From Fasciolopsis buskii (lineage: Eukaryota > Platyhelminthes > Trematoda > Plagiorchiida > Fasciolidae), in assembly GCA_008360955.1 (NCBI GenBank), contig LUCM01007186.1:1-64000 (forward strand): DNA of 64,000 nt, in the 5' to 3' direction. Of the stretch, positions 21,419 through 34,205 are shown piece by piece. The notes under the pieces are model-generated. The model was not told the origin of the DNA. It saw only the letters and a list, made by a program, of their open reading frames with translations, and did not search any database. The position numbers and the translations under genes are program-made. Positions within the stretch are counted from its first letter, which is position 1. Each line of letters opens with the position of its first letter.

Positions 21419-22573
21419 AGAGAGGGAGGGTCGGTGTGAGGGTGGTAGAATCGTTGGCTAGTAAACGACATTTCTATCGCCAGGTTTTCAAGCCTAAAGT
21501 TGTCTCAAAGTTTAGAATTTTCGAAAACAGCTATTTGCTTCGCACAGTATTCTTTATGATTCACACTACTTTAATTTAAATAACGGTGAAATCATTGTAA
21601 TACAAGGCTAAAATGATGAATTCTACTTCCAGCGGACTAAAAACCATTGAAAAACTCGTTTCAGTCCACGGTCATCAAGAGCACGTGAACACTGCAATTA
21701 ATAATAGCCACTCGGCATGGTCCATACATGGCCTGGTGTTTCGTTTCGAAAGGGCTCCGGACAATGGAGCCACGGTGGAAAGCGATTTTACCGTCTATCG
21801 ATTTATTGTAAAGTTTTATCGATGATGGCGTCACTTTGTGCTGCACGTGCACAATTCAGCTGGAAACGGGAAACATTTTGTGGTTTTGGCTTACCCTTCT
21901 TTGCGGTTTGTTTATTCTGTCCTAAGTGAACAAGGGAATTTTATGAAGTCCGTAACGTCCTAGAGTTTAAACAAACAGTTGGGTGCCTAGGCTTGACTTC
22001 TTAATACGGTGACGAGTATTTGCTAATGTCATGCAGCTGGAAATAGCGGGGAAAGATCTTTATCTTATTGTTTATTGCTTCTAATATGAACATGCTCGAT
22101 GCCGAAAAAGGCACTGATTCCTATAACAGGTAGCTTATCACATTCTTCTTGCTGGTACTTGGTGCCGAGATGTCCTGGCGTAATATGGAACTTCTGATAA
22201 GACCAGCACCGTACGTTTTGTTTGGTACAAACATCTGTGGAAGTATGTTTGGTTTAAAAGCTAGGTGGTAGAAAAACCTTGAAACTCATGCACACTTAAT
22301 TCACTCTCCCCCGGGGCCAGTGGTAAGCCTTCCAGAACTGGGATGATGTCACTGTAAAACTGCGGTGCAGTCATAGTGAAGGTTTTTGTTTTTGTTAGTT
22401 CGTAGGTAAGGGAGCGAAACGTCAACATGCACGTTTCTTAGAATCAATGTTGTGACCTTGACGCATTCTTAAGAACAGTGCAAACTGGGGAGCTTCCAAA
22501 ACGAGACCGTGTGATCCCAAACAAAAGCAGCGTTGGACTGATGTCGTTACTTCAATGCAATGCTTATTTCCAG

Positions 22574-22737
22574 GTCGCACTTCCCGGACAGCTTTGGGAC
22601 TTGGTATTTACACTGCAGACATTTTGCGCTCCGGTCAACTGTCGAAGAACTTCGAACAAACAGCACCTGACCCTTTCACGCACAACTGTAAACTCAAAAA
22701 TGCGATTCCAGTAACAGAAAGAAGTGTAGAATTGTAA
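22574..22737 (+). other. Unassigned coding-like segment (possible terminal exon)
   Basis: A frame opening directly after the acceptor-like TTATTTCCAG reads GRTSRTALGLGIYTADILRS, continues with QTAPDPFTHN and NAIPVTERSVEL, and ends at TAA 22735-22737. Codon choice looks coding-like and the acceptor is good. I do not recognise the protein and found no partner exon nearby. It could be a chance frame. Confidence 0.2.
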
Positions 22738-24149
22738 GGCGGACTAAATAGGACTGAGGCCCGATAGAAAGTAGTATACGCACAACCAATCTTATTTTGT
22801 CGGGAACCTTAATTTATTCCTTTCTTAATTACTGATTTTGTGAATGCACACATGCTTATGCATGTTTATATATACACAAAAATTCCATGACAAAGAAAGT
22901 TTGAAATTAAATCTGGGTTTGATTCTAAGGGTCACACGTTCTGCTGCAACGGAAGTCAAGTTTAAGCCAATCGCAACAGGCTTAAACGATATTCACGTGA
23001 TCTTCATGGTAGTGGACTAGAATGGGGGGTTTTCAACGGCTTTTGTTCACCGGAAGCAGAGGTCATCGGTTTCCCCCTGGATCGCAGTGATTTCGGTGTA
23101 ATATAAATTACAGACCCACATACAATGCATGAGGTCTGAGTGCTTTTTTGGATTACTTACGAGATCTTCTTGTTCCGTGATCAACACGATTCTGCTGAAT
23201 AAGTAGCTATTGCACATCGTGCCACACGAATTTTGACAGAGATCTAGTGGGGCCTCAATAATCACCGCACTGTGGGCTCCTTATCAAATGCGCTTTGGTT
23301 AAAATTGCTTGTGGATTACAAATCTGGATGCGTATGGCCTCGTGAATCAGACAGGGAATGCCAATTAGCGTTCCATTGCAAATGAAACTGAGAATGACAT
23401 GATCAAATCTTGACTACATAGTTATCAGAAAACTGTTTTACCGACAACAAAGTGTATTACATAGTACGCATTAGATGTACTACTCCTAGATTGGGAGCCC
23501 GGTAGCTCTCCTTGCTCTTTTACTAATTTCTCCAGTCTCCCAAAATTCGAATCCACCAGGGCAGTAACCTGGGTTTCTCGCATTTAACTACCCATCGAGG
23601 CTACACCAAATATAGGCTGATGGTGACCACGGTTGCATAGATTTTTTCCCGTGATGTCCTTGTGGAACATCAAGTTGTGCACTTGAAGCAGATTCTTACA
23701 GCTTTAAAATTCTGTCCATTGGTTTCAAGTAGATCTACAGGGTTACCGGGGGATCCAACTTAGTTAAAACCCAGTTCTGTTGTTGAATAGGAAACATCGT
23801 GGAGCCATTGTATTACCGGCTTATTGCACTGAAATAATTTTCTGGACGATAAGATACGATACGATACGCACACTAGTCCTCTTTGGAATCAGCCTAAAAG
23901 AGATTATGTATTCTTCGTTAAAGTTTAGTGGAAAAAGCTTACAACGATATCTTATCTATTGAACACGGCAAACGAACCCCGAAACAAGATAACTATGAGT
24001 ACATGAGTTTATTCTTATCACGTGCTTTGCGAATGGGTATGAATTAATTTATGGAATGAGCATGCTTCGTTGCCTTTAGGGCCGACAACCTTGAGTCTGA
24101 AAATTAGATTGGTACAGAACCAAACAGGTCTGCTTTGGGGCACCAGCAA

Positions 24150-24250
24150 ACTGTCATCTGCCACCAAAGTGGCCGAAGGTTCTGGGAGCAGAATCTCTGA
24201 TCTTCTTCGGATGGCAGATGGTTAGCCCGCTTGACCACCGCCGGTTCGCA
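24150..24250 (-). mobile_element. tRNA-headed SINE, family B, copy 2
   Basis: The minus strand has a clean A box, TGGTCAAGCGG, in GGCGGTGGTCAAGCGGGCTA. A degenerate B box, GATTCTGCTCC, follows about 35 bases later. The segment aligns gap-free with the family B copy at 7170-7290, so it is a repeat rather than a functional tRNA gene. Confidence 0.5.
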
Positions 24251-27200
24251 GAGAATAAGCGGATACCGAAATATCTTCCTATAAAGAGGCGACGGTTTCA
24301 CAAAGCGAGATCCTTAGAAAGGTTTTGTTAACGTACACTTGTATTTGTAGAAAGATGGGATAGTGATTTGTCAGTACTGTTATTCCCCATCGAAGAACAA
24401 TGTGTTGTCCAGCCGCATGAGTTCTTGAGGCTACAAGACAAATGGGTTAATCATCCGATTTCGCTTTTTATGCGCAACTCGTTCTTATCTGCGCGGGGTC
24501 GATGACTTGGGAGAGTTTGGCTGCGAAATAAGAGCAGCATTAACCGAGCCATCTAACCACAGGAATCAAGAAGATAAGACTTAATGGTCTGTCGCTTGTC
24601 CAGTGCATACCAATTACAGACCGATGCGCATCCACTTGGTACATCGCATATTGCAAAGGTTTTCTAAAAGAGACAAAAAATCCAATTCCCGAACGGGGTA
24701 ATTTCGTTCGAGATACGCAGGCCTATAACCCCTTTGCGAAATTCCGTTACCAAAGTAAGTCTGTCTTGGTCAAGTATGAATTACATGGAGAGGTGTGAAC
24801 CGAAGGAAACAGTAAAACCAGTCTGAGTCCAAGAACATGAATTCAAAAACCCATAGTTGTTGGGTTGCTTTGGGGTGGAAATAGGAGTTAGATACAACAA
24901 AGAAGGAATTCTTCAATTAGAGCTGCCAAAATCTCTTTTGATGGTTCTTTCCCTGGTCACTGAAAATGAAAATGGTTGTAGAGAAATGCGTCAATGTTCA
25001 CGCTGATTGCATGAATTTCGTGAGGAATTGAATAACTCTAGAAGGGACTTCTTTCAGATTGGTTCGAATGTCGTTAGTCGTTAGCATAGGACTGTATGGT
25101 TTGCGAACACGTTAATTTCTTTAGGGTTTTCTTTTGTAGGCCCATTTAAGGTACAAAAAGGCAAATTGAGCCATTTAGCTTATTCAGCTGCAGAGGCGGT
25201 TGGTGTTAGTTTTTAAGGATAGGAAAACCTCCTCCAGGTATCACCAGCACTCTCACCCAACGAGACTACACCCATACTAATAACTCAGTAGCAAACGACG
25301 CAAATAGCCTTACCTAAAAGAAACTAAGTTAGCCCGCCAGCAACTATCAAATAAGTGACCCAACCCACATTCATTATGGTTCATCTCCAAGTATCTAATC
25401 GCACTGTGACCTGTAGACCACCGATAGTGCTTGTTTACATCAGAGTCCGTGCTTTCTTGTCCATATGGCGGTGTTCTCGGAACGCGAAGTCGTTCACAAA
25501 AGCGCTCCTTGATGTGGGCCAAACAAGATTATTGTGAATTTGGGGAAAACACCTGGATAGATCACTAACTTTTCATAGTTTGGATAGACCTCACTACTTG
25601 AGTTCGTTTGCATCAGAAAAAATATCAGAGTACGTTTACAGTTGTATTAAAAGTGCACGAATATGAAAAAAAGCTGAATTTAATCACTCCTTGAGTTCTA
25701 GTCGCTCAAGTGCAGCGATATGAATCACATGAGAAAATCGATAAGTGTATCTGAGCGGTGGAATCATGATTCAGGGTCATCAGTGGATCAAACAACCATA
25801 TACGAAGTTTGTCATTGATCTAGCTTGCGGCATGTGGTAATCAGATTATTGGTTGATAAGTGCAAAAAGAGCTGTACTTCGGTCACAGATTCTTCAAAAA
25901 ATCGATTTGGGGAATCTCTAAAATTGTTGCGATATAACGAAGTAATTTGAACCTAAATCCAGTTTTCTGAGCTGATTTCCGTAGATTCTCTATTGATCCG
26001 ATGAACAAAACTGTTAGGCATAAGTGCGGTTGTGACTAGCTGTTTCTGTTGGTCATTTACTGTGGTGGAATTTAACACGATAAAATGAAACGCAATATTC
26101 CACCATGTCATCCGGTGTGAGTTTAGAGTGCATCGAAGAATCGATAAGTCATGTCAGCTTTAATGTGGAATTTTCGATATCAGAACACGGGGGTGTCGGT
26201 TATGTATAGTTTTGTCCAACGTTGCCCACGCGGCATTGCTTCAATATTAACATCTTTCCTATTAAACGTACCCCATGTTGAATGGATTATGCGATACATT
26301 CTGAACTGATTTAGGGCCAAATACACATCAAAACAAAATTTCTATAAGGGGAAGTAAATATTATATCAGTAAAATCAAGTGCACACATTACGATGATAGA
26401 ATGTGGTCGAGTTGGTTTGTACCCGGAACCGATTGCATCTATTAATTATCTTGTTTGACTGCTTTTCGTGGGTAAAAGTTTTGAAGTATTATGAGTAGAT
26501 TTCTTTGTTTATGGAGATTATCTTTGAAGTGAAGAATAACCACTACCTCGAAATTTGCCAGTACCGACTGAATGCTGATAGACGGACCTGTGCCTATAAA
26601 ATGTGATAATTAGCCGATTGTTTCTTCGGTGCACATTGATTACTGTCATTTATCCGATGTGCAAAACTAGACTTTAGCTGCTAAACGTTCATCAGCGAAA
26701 TAAACCAATGTAATTTACTACTACATTAGGACTTCCGGGGTGTTCTTTAATGGTTAGGATTTTGAGCAGCGGTTTCCAGTCAATCAGTAATGTTTCTTTT
26801 GATTTTGTCCAATCAGCCCAATTACTCATTCTATGATAATATCGCTGTTATATATTAAATCATTGCTTCTGCAGTGACTGTGATGTGAGTTGGTTTCGTC
26901 GTGTGCAGAAGACAAAGTATAGCATTGGTCTGTGAAAACCTTGAAAACCTAGCGTACTGGCTGATTCACAATGAATTGTGATGTATTTGTCATTGATTCC
27001 TGCTCTTACGTAACTAACCGACATGGTGCCGTTAACAAATCATCAACGTGGGAGCTTTCTAAGAAAAGCAGATTCCACCCGTCTACTTAGGTCATGCGGT
27101 CACAAAGGCTGGATTTAAATCCTCGAAACTTTAACTCTTATTTGGTTGCTCGGTCTTCAGAAAAATGTGATTTTCGGTGTTAAAGAATTAATGCCAGTTT

Positions 27201-29513
27201 CTAATGCCCTGTCTCAAAACGCCGACGGCAAACTCACCATTAGGAAGCCATGGAACCAATTTACACCGGCCACATGGTTTTTGGCAATCATAAGCAGTAT
27301 ATATCCACCGCGGTCTAACTGGGTCGCAAATCCTAGCAGAAAGATTTTAAGTGGAAAGCTTCGGTCATTACTCTAGCGAGGTGGGCCCTTGGTGCTTTTC
27401 GAAATTCAGCACTACATAGCATAATTTGCACAATATGAATAGTTGGAAAATATAGCATTAAACAGGGAGTGAATTTACGGAAATCATGTTTGTCAACAAA
27501 CCATGTCTCATTTACTTCAACAAGCTTATCTTCCCAAAGGAGAATAGGCCAATAAAAATGTCATGCTTTTGTTTGTGGATAGCACCAGATCCGAACACAA
27601 AAGAAAACTTACTAGTAAAAAAGGATACACTGTGCACATTGTGCTTTGATGCCGAGGCAAGCGCGTTGGTTTGCGTAATAACGAAATATCGCTTCAACTA
27701 TCTTGTGTACTCCTTATAAAAGGGTTTTTCGTATCAACTGAATGGTAATGTAGTTATGTGTTTCCAAGTCAACCGAAGTCTTTTCATGCCACTGTTCTGA
27801 TATTTTATTTTACCTGTGTAGGAACATCTAAATGGAGGTTCTATTCAGATGACTGTCCATAAGTTTGACCCTCACAGTCTGATCACTCTTGTCAATTCAA
27901 CTGTGTCTGGTAACCTATGAACAGTATCTTGATTTCGCTTAGTCGAACGTACTAGTGGCTGGAAAGTATGAAACATCTTGTCATTTCGGGTGTAAGACAA
28001 GAGGCCTGTTCAAATGGAGCCGAATATGCCTCGAGTATTCGATGTTTCATCGGGGAACGATAAGCTGGACATCTCAAACCATGAACCTAATGAGCATTTA
28101 TTCAGCCCCTAGTAGACACCGTCAACAGTGCCCATTCACCGAGCCCTCGTTGGGGATGAAATGCTTGAATAAAGACTGAATCGAACATCTCAAATGCTAG
28201 GTTATCTAAACTCTCTTCGAAAGCTGACTGAACGTCAACATGGCTGGATACAATGCTGGTGATTCGTAGTGTTTTGAAGTTGGGTTATCGTAATCGCCTA
28301 CTCTAGCTGTTTAAGTCAGTAGTTATTCGTCATAATCGACTGATTTATATGGGTCTTCCCGAGTTAACGATTTGCCAATCACCACCCTCTAACCGGCTTA
28401 TTGTCCCTTGTTCGGTCATTAATCCGAGTGATGTCCCTAATCGCCTCTGAGCATGTCAGAAAAATCAGGTAGCTTCTTTTGCCCCAAATTTAGGGCGAAT
28501 GTTTGGTTTCCTTCTGGTTTTTGGGCTTAGAGTGAGTCAAATCCTTGGCTCGTGTGCTACTCACCTGAGTCCCGAGAGACTTGACAGTCAATTTTGTCTC
28601 TCGGACATGATTCGGCTTCGCTGTCGTAAGACTTATAGGATCGAAAAACAATGGCCTTGTACTTTCGGCATCCGCGCGTAGACCCTATTTACACCTACCC
28701 ACGATGAGGTGACTATGATACGCTTCTTGAGCTGCTGAAATGTAATATGGACTGAGGAGTCATTATGCTGTTTTGGGAACTCCGAGCTGAGCCAAACGTT
28801 TTGAATTATGTCATTCGAGCGTACTTGAGATCACTGCGCATCCGAGACGGCCCTAAGCAAACGGAGGCAATCAGTAATCTGATGAAAATAACGTTTTGCC
28901 TAACTCGAACCGGATTTTAAAAAAACCAGGAAAAAGTCGACTCACAATTTGAGCGCAACGACCAAACAAAACGAAAGAGCACATTTTAATCGAATCTGAT
29001 TATCCGACTGGAAAGCGAGGTAAGGGATTCTATCTTGAATAATACTCATTCTCGCGATTGACCATAAAAAGTAAATAACATATTTAGGGAGGAATAAAAT
29101 CTCAGAAAGTTGAAGTGCCTGGCGAGTTCTAGTTAGTACTACCGTCACAATCCATTGTCTACTATGGGCTCTGACGTGATTTGTCACAATAAAACAGAAG
29201 GGAAAGGAAAAATAAAATGGCACCACTGTCCCAAAACGTCATACTGGTCCGGAATTTCCGCAATGGTGCTGTTTGTTTTTCATGAACCCAGCAATTTAGA
29301 TACTCTTGAAATTGCCTTACTCTGGAGAGGCAGAGTATGTGAGCACCGTAATTGCCCCGTGTTGGGTCGAAAATCTCGGGGTGTAAAACCAGCGGACGTC
29401 TACTTATGAGTAGCCTAATGACCTCGGCAGTTTTCAGTATCCCAGCTTAGCACAGCGATCGAAGACGACAATCAACGCCTGCTTACGTAAAGCTGAATGC
29501 AGTGAATGCGGCT
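24251..29513. other. No gene recognised
   Basis: Several open frames of 60-90 codons occur, near 27146, 27486, 27955 and 28499, but none resembles a known protein or has convincing splice sites. The stretch 27950-28920 has the texture of a decayed mobile element, with long near-open frames broken by single stops, but no domain could be identified. Confidence 0.35.
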
Positions 29514-29740
29514 TTATTTAAAAGCATAAAACAAGTGGGAACAGTCGATTATATTCAAACAGAAAGTGTGCTCTGTAGCAACGATTCCTGCTAATAGCAA
29601 CATCACAGCAAACGCAGAAAGTGTCAAATTGACCAATGAACAGAAATAAATTTTCCTGTTGTCCAAAGCACCTAGGTTTTTGCGTTTTGTTCTCTGCAAT
29701 GTCAGTCGCATTGCCTTCATGAATTGGAAAACATTTACCC
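29514..29740 (-). other. Unassigned coding-like segment with a membrane helix (possible terminal exon)
   Basis: On the minus strand a frame opens after an acceptor-like GGGATCCAG at 29741. It reads VFQFMKAMRLTLQRTKRKN and then a hydrophobic stretch, SLVNLTLSAFAVMLLLAGIV, that could cross a membrane. It ends at a TAA (29514-29516) that is itself part of an AATAAA at 29513-29518. I do not recognise the protein. The acceptor, poly(A) signal and helix together make it worth testing, but the evidence is thin. Confidence 0.2.
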
Positions 29741-32700
29741 CTGGATCCCGTGGCGGGAGAAGCAGGAATAAACTTTGGTTGTATTTATAACTGGTGCTTT
29801 GCGAACCAGTCACTCGCAGAACAAATAGTATACCCTTTTTTAAAAGCCGATCAGTATTCTGCAAATTCAGTGAACGGTAAGCGGGGAGTGATTTCACTCA
29901 TTTATAAAACATGCGATTCGCTATCTTACATCCGAATGCCAAGCCACTGTTTACTGCTTACGAGGAATGTCTGTTTTTATACTGAGGTTTTGTCTGATCC
30001 AATGTGTCGGCTAAATAAACAGCACACGATAACCATTTTTTAGATCTCAGTTGTTTTCATTGAAACATCTTTTATTTTTCAGGATGAACACTGACTCAGT
30101 GAAAGACCATATTTGTTGTAATGGCTTCGTTTCATGATATCATTAATGGAAATATGTTTTTCGCAAATTCCATTCATCACTTTACCCCGGGGGATTTACA
30201 AATCTTTCTTGATATCGTGTTAGATGTTGCTGCAAGAGAGTAAAACCTCATGTGTTCTTCAGGAAAAATCCGATTATCGTCGACCTACACAAATTCGGTG
30301 AGAGATAATACTGGCAACCGTGGGATAGATTTATTGAATTCTTCGTCGACAACTATGTTCTTTTTGAGTTATAAACATTCCCGCAAACTTAATCAATTTC
30401 GCGGTTACTCTTCATCACTGAGTGAAGAATGTTTTCCGAACACCTGGGCTTGCGAAACAATTTTAACATGAATCTGTGTGAAATAAACCGAGCATGCCTT
30501 CTTTTGTTCTATAAGTCCAATGATCAAAGGGTCGCCGCAGTCAAATCAATGGAGAAGATTTGAGCATGGTGACCTGCGAAGGGCACTCTAAATATATCCA
30601 ACAAGATAAACAGCACCGAAACAACAAAGTACGGGACACGAACCGCAACTACTACGTACTGCGCAGAAAGCGGAGAATAGAGCTTGCTCAAGAAAACAGG
30701 AAATTACAGTTATCATATCTCGTAATGTAAAATGAATCAAAAAAATTCACAAAATTTACATAAGGCATTAAAGTTAATCAAAGACAAATGGATTCCTATA
30801 CTGGCCGATTTTTCCTTCCGTAAATTCGTAATAAGATAGATTACTAGATTGGAAGTCGCTTAAATTTTCATGCGAATTTTCATATAGTTCACGTTACCGA
30901 ATGAGATTTCCGTGGCTTCAGTTATGGCAATGTTATTTTGTTCGAATCCTTTCTGAACCGCAATATACAGATAATACATCAACCACACCTCGAATAATTG
31001 CAGTCTACTCTTTGGGAATGAGGATGGTGGACGTACTAAACGAACTTATTCCACACAAACACTTTTGTCCACTGGCAGTCAGACAATAAAACGCTGAGAA
31101 GAATGCTTTTTTAACAGTTTCACGTCTTACGGACACCAATCTAATTAATTTTGGTGTCTCCATGAATGACTTCGTGATTCAAGAGGAAAACATCTGGCTT
31201 CGATTTCAGACGGGAAATGATGCGACGTCTCTGCGAGTGTGGTTAGTAAAGTCCTGAATAGGAGGGAAAATTGCCAGTTTAATCAGAATCGAACAGGCCG
31301 ACACATAACACCGCTATTATAGTGGTGTGATTAACACCTTTGAGAAGTTTAATTCTGCAATTTCGACAACCAGTTCACCAGTAAAATTTAGTGGAAGAAC
31401 CAAAACGATCATTGTACTCTTGTTTGAACCCATCAGCAATGCATATTTATTCGATTCTAAGTAAGAGGTGAATCGAAGGTAAAGGATTGAGTCAAATGAC
31501 CATGACGTTTTGTTCACAGCTGTTAAGCCTCCTACGTCAGATGCGATAGATCTCCACTTCTGATGGTTCGTAACAAAAATGAAGCAGCCGCGCACAAATG
31601 AAGCTTTCATGGCTTTTAATGATGAGTTGGCTTTGGAAGTCAGCACCTGGTTTCGTTGAAAAATCTTATAAAACTAAAATCAACCTATCTTTGATTGTAT
31701 AAACGGGCAGTCCACATATGTTCACAGCATTTTGGGAAAAGAAAAGGTGTTTCAACCGCTGTCATATTCTTTTAGCAGCTGGGCAGTTAGCTGAACACGT
31801 ATTCACACTAACGCAGGACAGCACTTATTTACAATCCAATCAGGGTGATTTTAGCAACACCATAAAATCCGGGCCGGAACGGAAGTTATTATCCCAGGAC
31901 AACGTAAGTTAAAGTGCATGACTAATCCTAACTTTATGGTGATCCATTTTAATTTTCCATACAGGCCAATTGCGGTTGTCTGCAAACATTATCGTTAGAC
32001 TTACGTGGTTCGGCTTTGTGTGCAAGGTCACAACTTCGTATACTACGAAAAGAACTGAACAGAGGATAATGAATGTCCAGCTTAACGGTAATCAGTAAAA
32101 GGAGTTCAGAAAAATCCCTGACATCGGAACATGCCTAAATCACCTAAGATTTCGAAAAGTTGTATTTTAAGCTGTTGTGTTATCTAACCACTTCGGACAC
32201 AATGAGATTTTCGACAGGTAAGGCGTAGGAAATATGTTTGAGTGCGCTTTTGTAATTCATCGATGGTGCAAATACTAACTTCACCTAAATCCAACATAGG
32301 TTCTTATTTAAAATGATAGAGTGTAAGTTAAGCTGACTCACATACCAAACTACTGGTTGCATCTTGGATTCAAGTTCCAGTTAGAAATCAAAGACTATCT
32401 ACTGTTGATCAATCCCAGAACGAACTGTAATCATATAATCGTGCAATCATATCAATCAAGAAACAAACGTTGAACAAAGTAAATCTGTTACCACTTTGAA
32501 TTTGTGTAATCGCAGGGCTCGACTTGACTATGCAAAGACTTGCATCACCTAAACTACCTGGGGATTCACGCGGGACATTGCTTTGCACGAGTTTTGCTGA
32601 GAAGGATATCTAGAAATTATAGTCTAGTGCAAAAAGCATTGCAATTTGTTCAGTTAGTGTGCATGATTAACCATAGATGCCCATATTTTTGTCGTTCCCT

Positions 32701-33740
32701 ATAATACATTTCTCTGTCCAAATGACAAGCATCCTCAAAACCGGTGAAATGTAGTTCTTCAAACGTATAATGACTGAAAACACGCACCGACAAATAGTGT
32801 TGTAGTTTTACTTCCGCAAACGACGTGAAAAATTTTCGATTAAATTGCCTGCTTCAAATAGATGCTGATGAAAGCGCCAAGGCTTCTGTTCTGTTTGTGT
32901 TATGCGATTTCGGTTAGCCGCTCCCAGTGTCATGCATAGGTGAGCCAATTTATTGAGTAATATAAAGTACAAAAAGTGAAAAATGGTGCTATTTTATTTC
33001 ATGGAAACTTCTTCACGAACTTATGGGCATTCGCCTAAAACGACGACAAGACATTTCATTTCAAACAGCCTCAGGTGACGTGCAAATTCAAAAGACGATT
33101 CCCCTTTCAATGTTCAATCCACCGTCCATGGATCAAGGACCCTCCTAACTCCAGTAAGCTGGGATGATTCTTTGTCTATGACGATCGGTAAAGTGAGACA
33201 GAAATATCCTAATATCTGACCGCTTTTCCCTTAAGACACTGAGACAGGAGACAGAGAATATTGAGAACGAGTAGAAATGTTGATTTCAAAAAAGTACTTT
33301 TGGTTTTTTTAATGAAGCTTGGTCAGCGTAGGACGAGCTACAAATTCCAGTGCCAAATGCCAACATATGATTCTGAAGCAGATGGATAACGTTGAAGGTT
33401 GCTTGATTTTAGTGAGAAAGTATCTATCGACTATGTGGGCGGCGGTTTCTGTTTCTGGGCGACAACTAAACTTCCAATAGAGCTGCAATTGTGAAATACT
33501 ACCAAAGCACATTTGAGATATGATCACTTGTAGAGATTTTCAGGTTCAATGCGAACTTATGTAGAAAAAACGCTGGGTCGTTTGGGACAGAATATTATGC
33601 TGATGGAGAACTGATCAGTATTCATGCACAAAACTCGTCGAAATGTTGGAAAGGAAACCAATAACTCCGTCTAATCCACAGATAAGCGGAACGTCAACAA
33701 TTTGTCGGAGGCTGTTTCATCGCCAGAGTTGGATTTGAAA
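29741..33740. other. No gene recognised apart from a candidate segment at 31317-31646
   Basis: The sequence is AT-rich with short chance frames. No transposon motif or tRNA-like sequence was seen. Confidence 0.35.
31317..31646 (-). other. Unassigned 109-codon open segment (possible exon)
   Basis: On the minus strand the frame opens directly after an AG (CGAAACCAG at 31647). It runs through SFVRGCFIFVTNHQKWRSIA, ESNKYALLMGSN and FTGELVVEIAELNFSK to a stop at 31317. A possible donor AAAG|GTGTTA lies after NFSK. With the candidate terminal segment at 29514-29740 it could belong to one minus-strand gene. No family is recognised, so chance cannot be excluded. Confidence 0.18.
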
Positions 33741-33744
33741 TTTA

Positions 33745-33780
33745 CTGACGTTTCGATCCTTGACCAGCTATCATCAAGCG
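33745..33780 (-). ncRNA. Hammerhead-like core remnant (Penelope-type)
   Basis: The minus strand reads CTTGATGATAGCTGGTCAAG then GATCGAAACGTCAGTAAA. TTGATGA differs by one base from the hammerhead CUGAUGA. GAAAC is intact and ACGT|C gives the minimal helix III and GUC cleavage triplet seen in Penelope-type hammerheads. Helix II is weak, so the copy is probably inactive. The surrounding 33690-34080 may be the rest of the same element but shows no protein motif. Confidence 0.35.
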
Positions 33781-34104
33781 ACCGACATTATGGTGTTTCA
33801 GCGTGAATGTCAGGAGGTTAGCTCTCCCCACAGCCGACTAATTTCTCCTTGCAGGAGCATTATATGTCACGTCATCCTGAGTATACAGACAACCAGCAGT
33901 GCGGACCAGATGGTTCACCTTTGGCATGCCTATATGCAGCAAGGGCAACTCAATAATTACTTATTTTGTATGCTGAGACCGCGAACGATTGCCAGCGGAT
34001 ACCGAACACCATCTAAAGGCTACTACACGTTGGCCAATAGCCAATAAATGACGTCAAAATCTGTGCTGTTTTCGGTCAGCAGTTGTCAACAAAGTGTTTT
34101 AACT

Positions 34105-34205
34105 TATCTTTTGCCACAACTAGTAGTACTACGAGTACCATTATTACCATTATCGCTACCATGAATACTACCAGTACTACAACTATTACTGCATCACTGC
34201 TCGCT
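34105..34205. repeat. Cryptic triplet repeat (ACT/ACC/ATT)
   Basis: A run of degenerate triplets, such as TAGTAGTACTACGAGTACC and ATTATTACCATTATCG. It explains the long Val/Met-rich chance frame on the opposite strand. Confidence 0.65.

Larger units (their letters stand above)
19421..24149. other. Repeat-poor to unclassified DNA; no gene recognised
   Basis: It holds a hammerhead-like remnant near 19850-19890, an AT-rich palindromic tract at 20635-20662, a (GT)n run at 21402-21418 and one coding-like segment at 22574-22737. A B-box-like AATTCGAATCC at 23544-23554 has a weak A-box partner. Nothing else can be assigned. Confidence 0.4.

Noticed and set aside
22400..22440. Third hammerhead-like site (GAGCGAAACGTCAAC)
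   Set aside because: GAAACGTC is present, but nothing like CUGANGA or a helix II precedes it.
23501..23560. tRNA gene or SINE head with B box AATTCGAATCC
   Set aside because: The B box is good, but the A-box partner (TAGCTCTCCTTG) is poor and no cloverleaf stems form.
27950..28920. LTR retrotransposon gag/pol relic
   Set aside because: Long near-open frames suggested it, but no protease, RT, RNase H, integrase or zinc-knuckle motif could be found.
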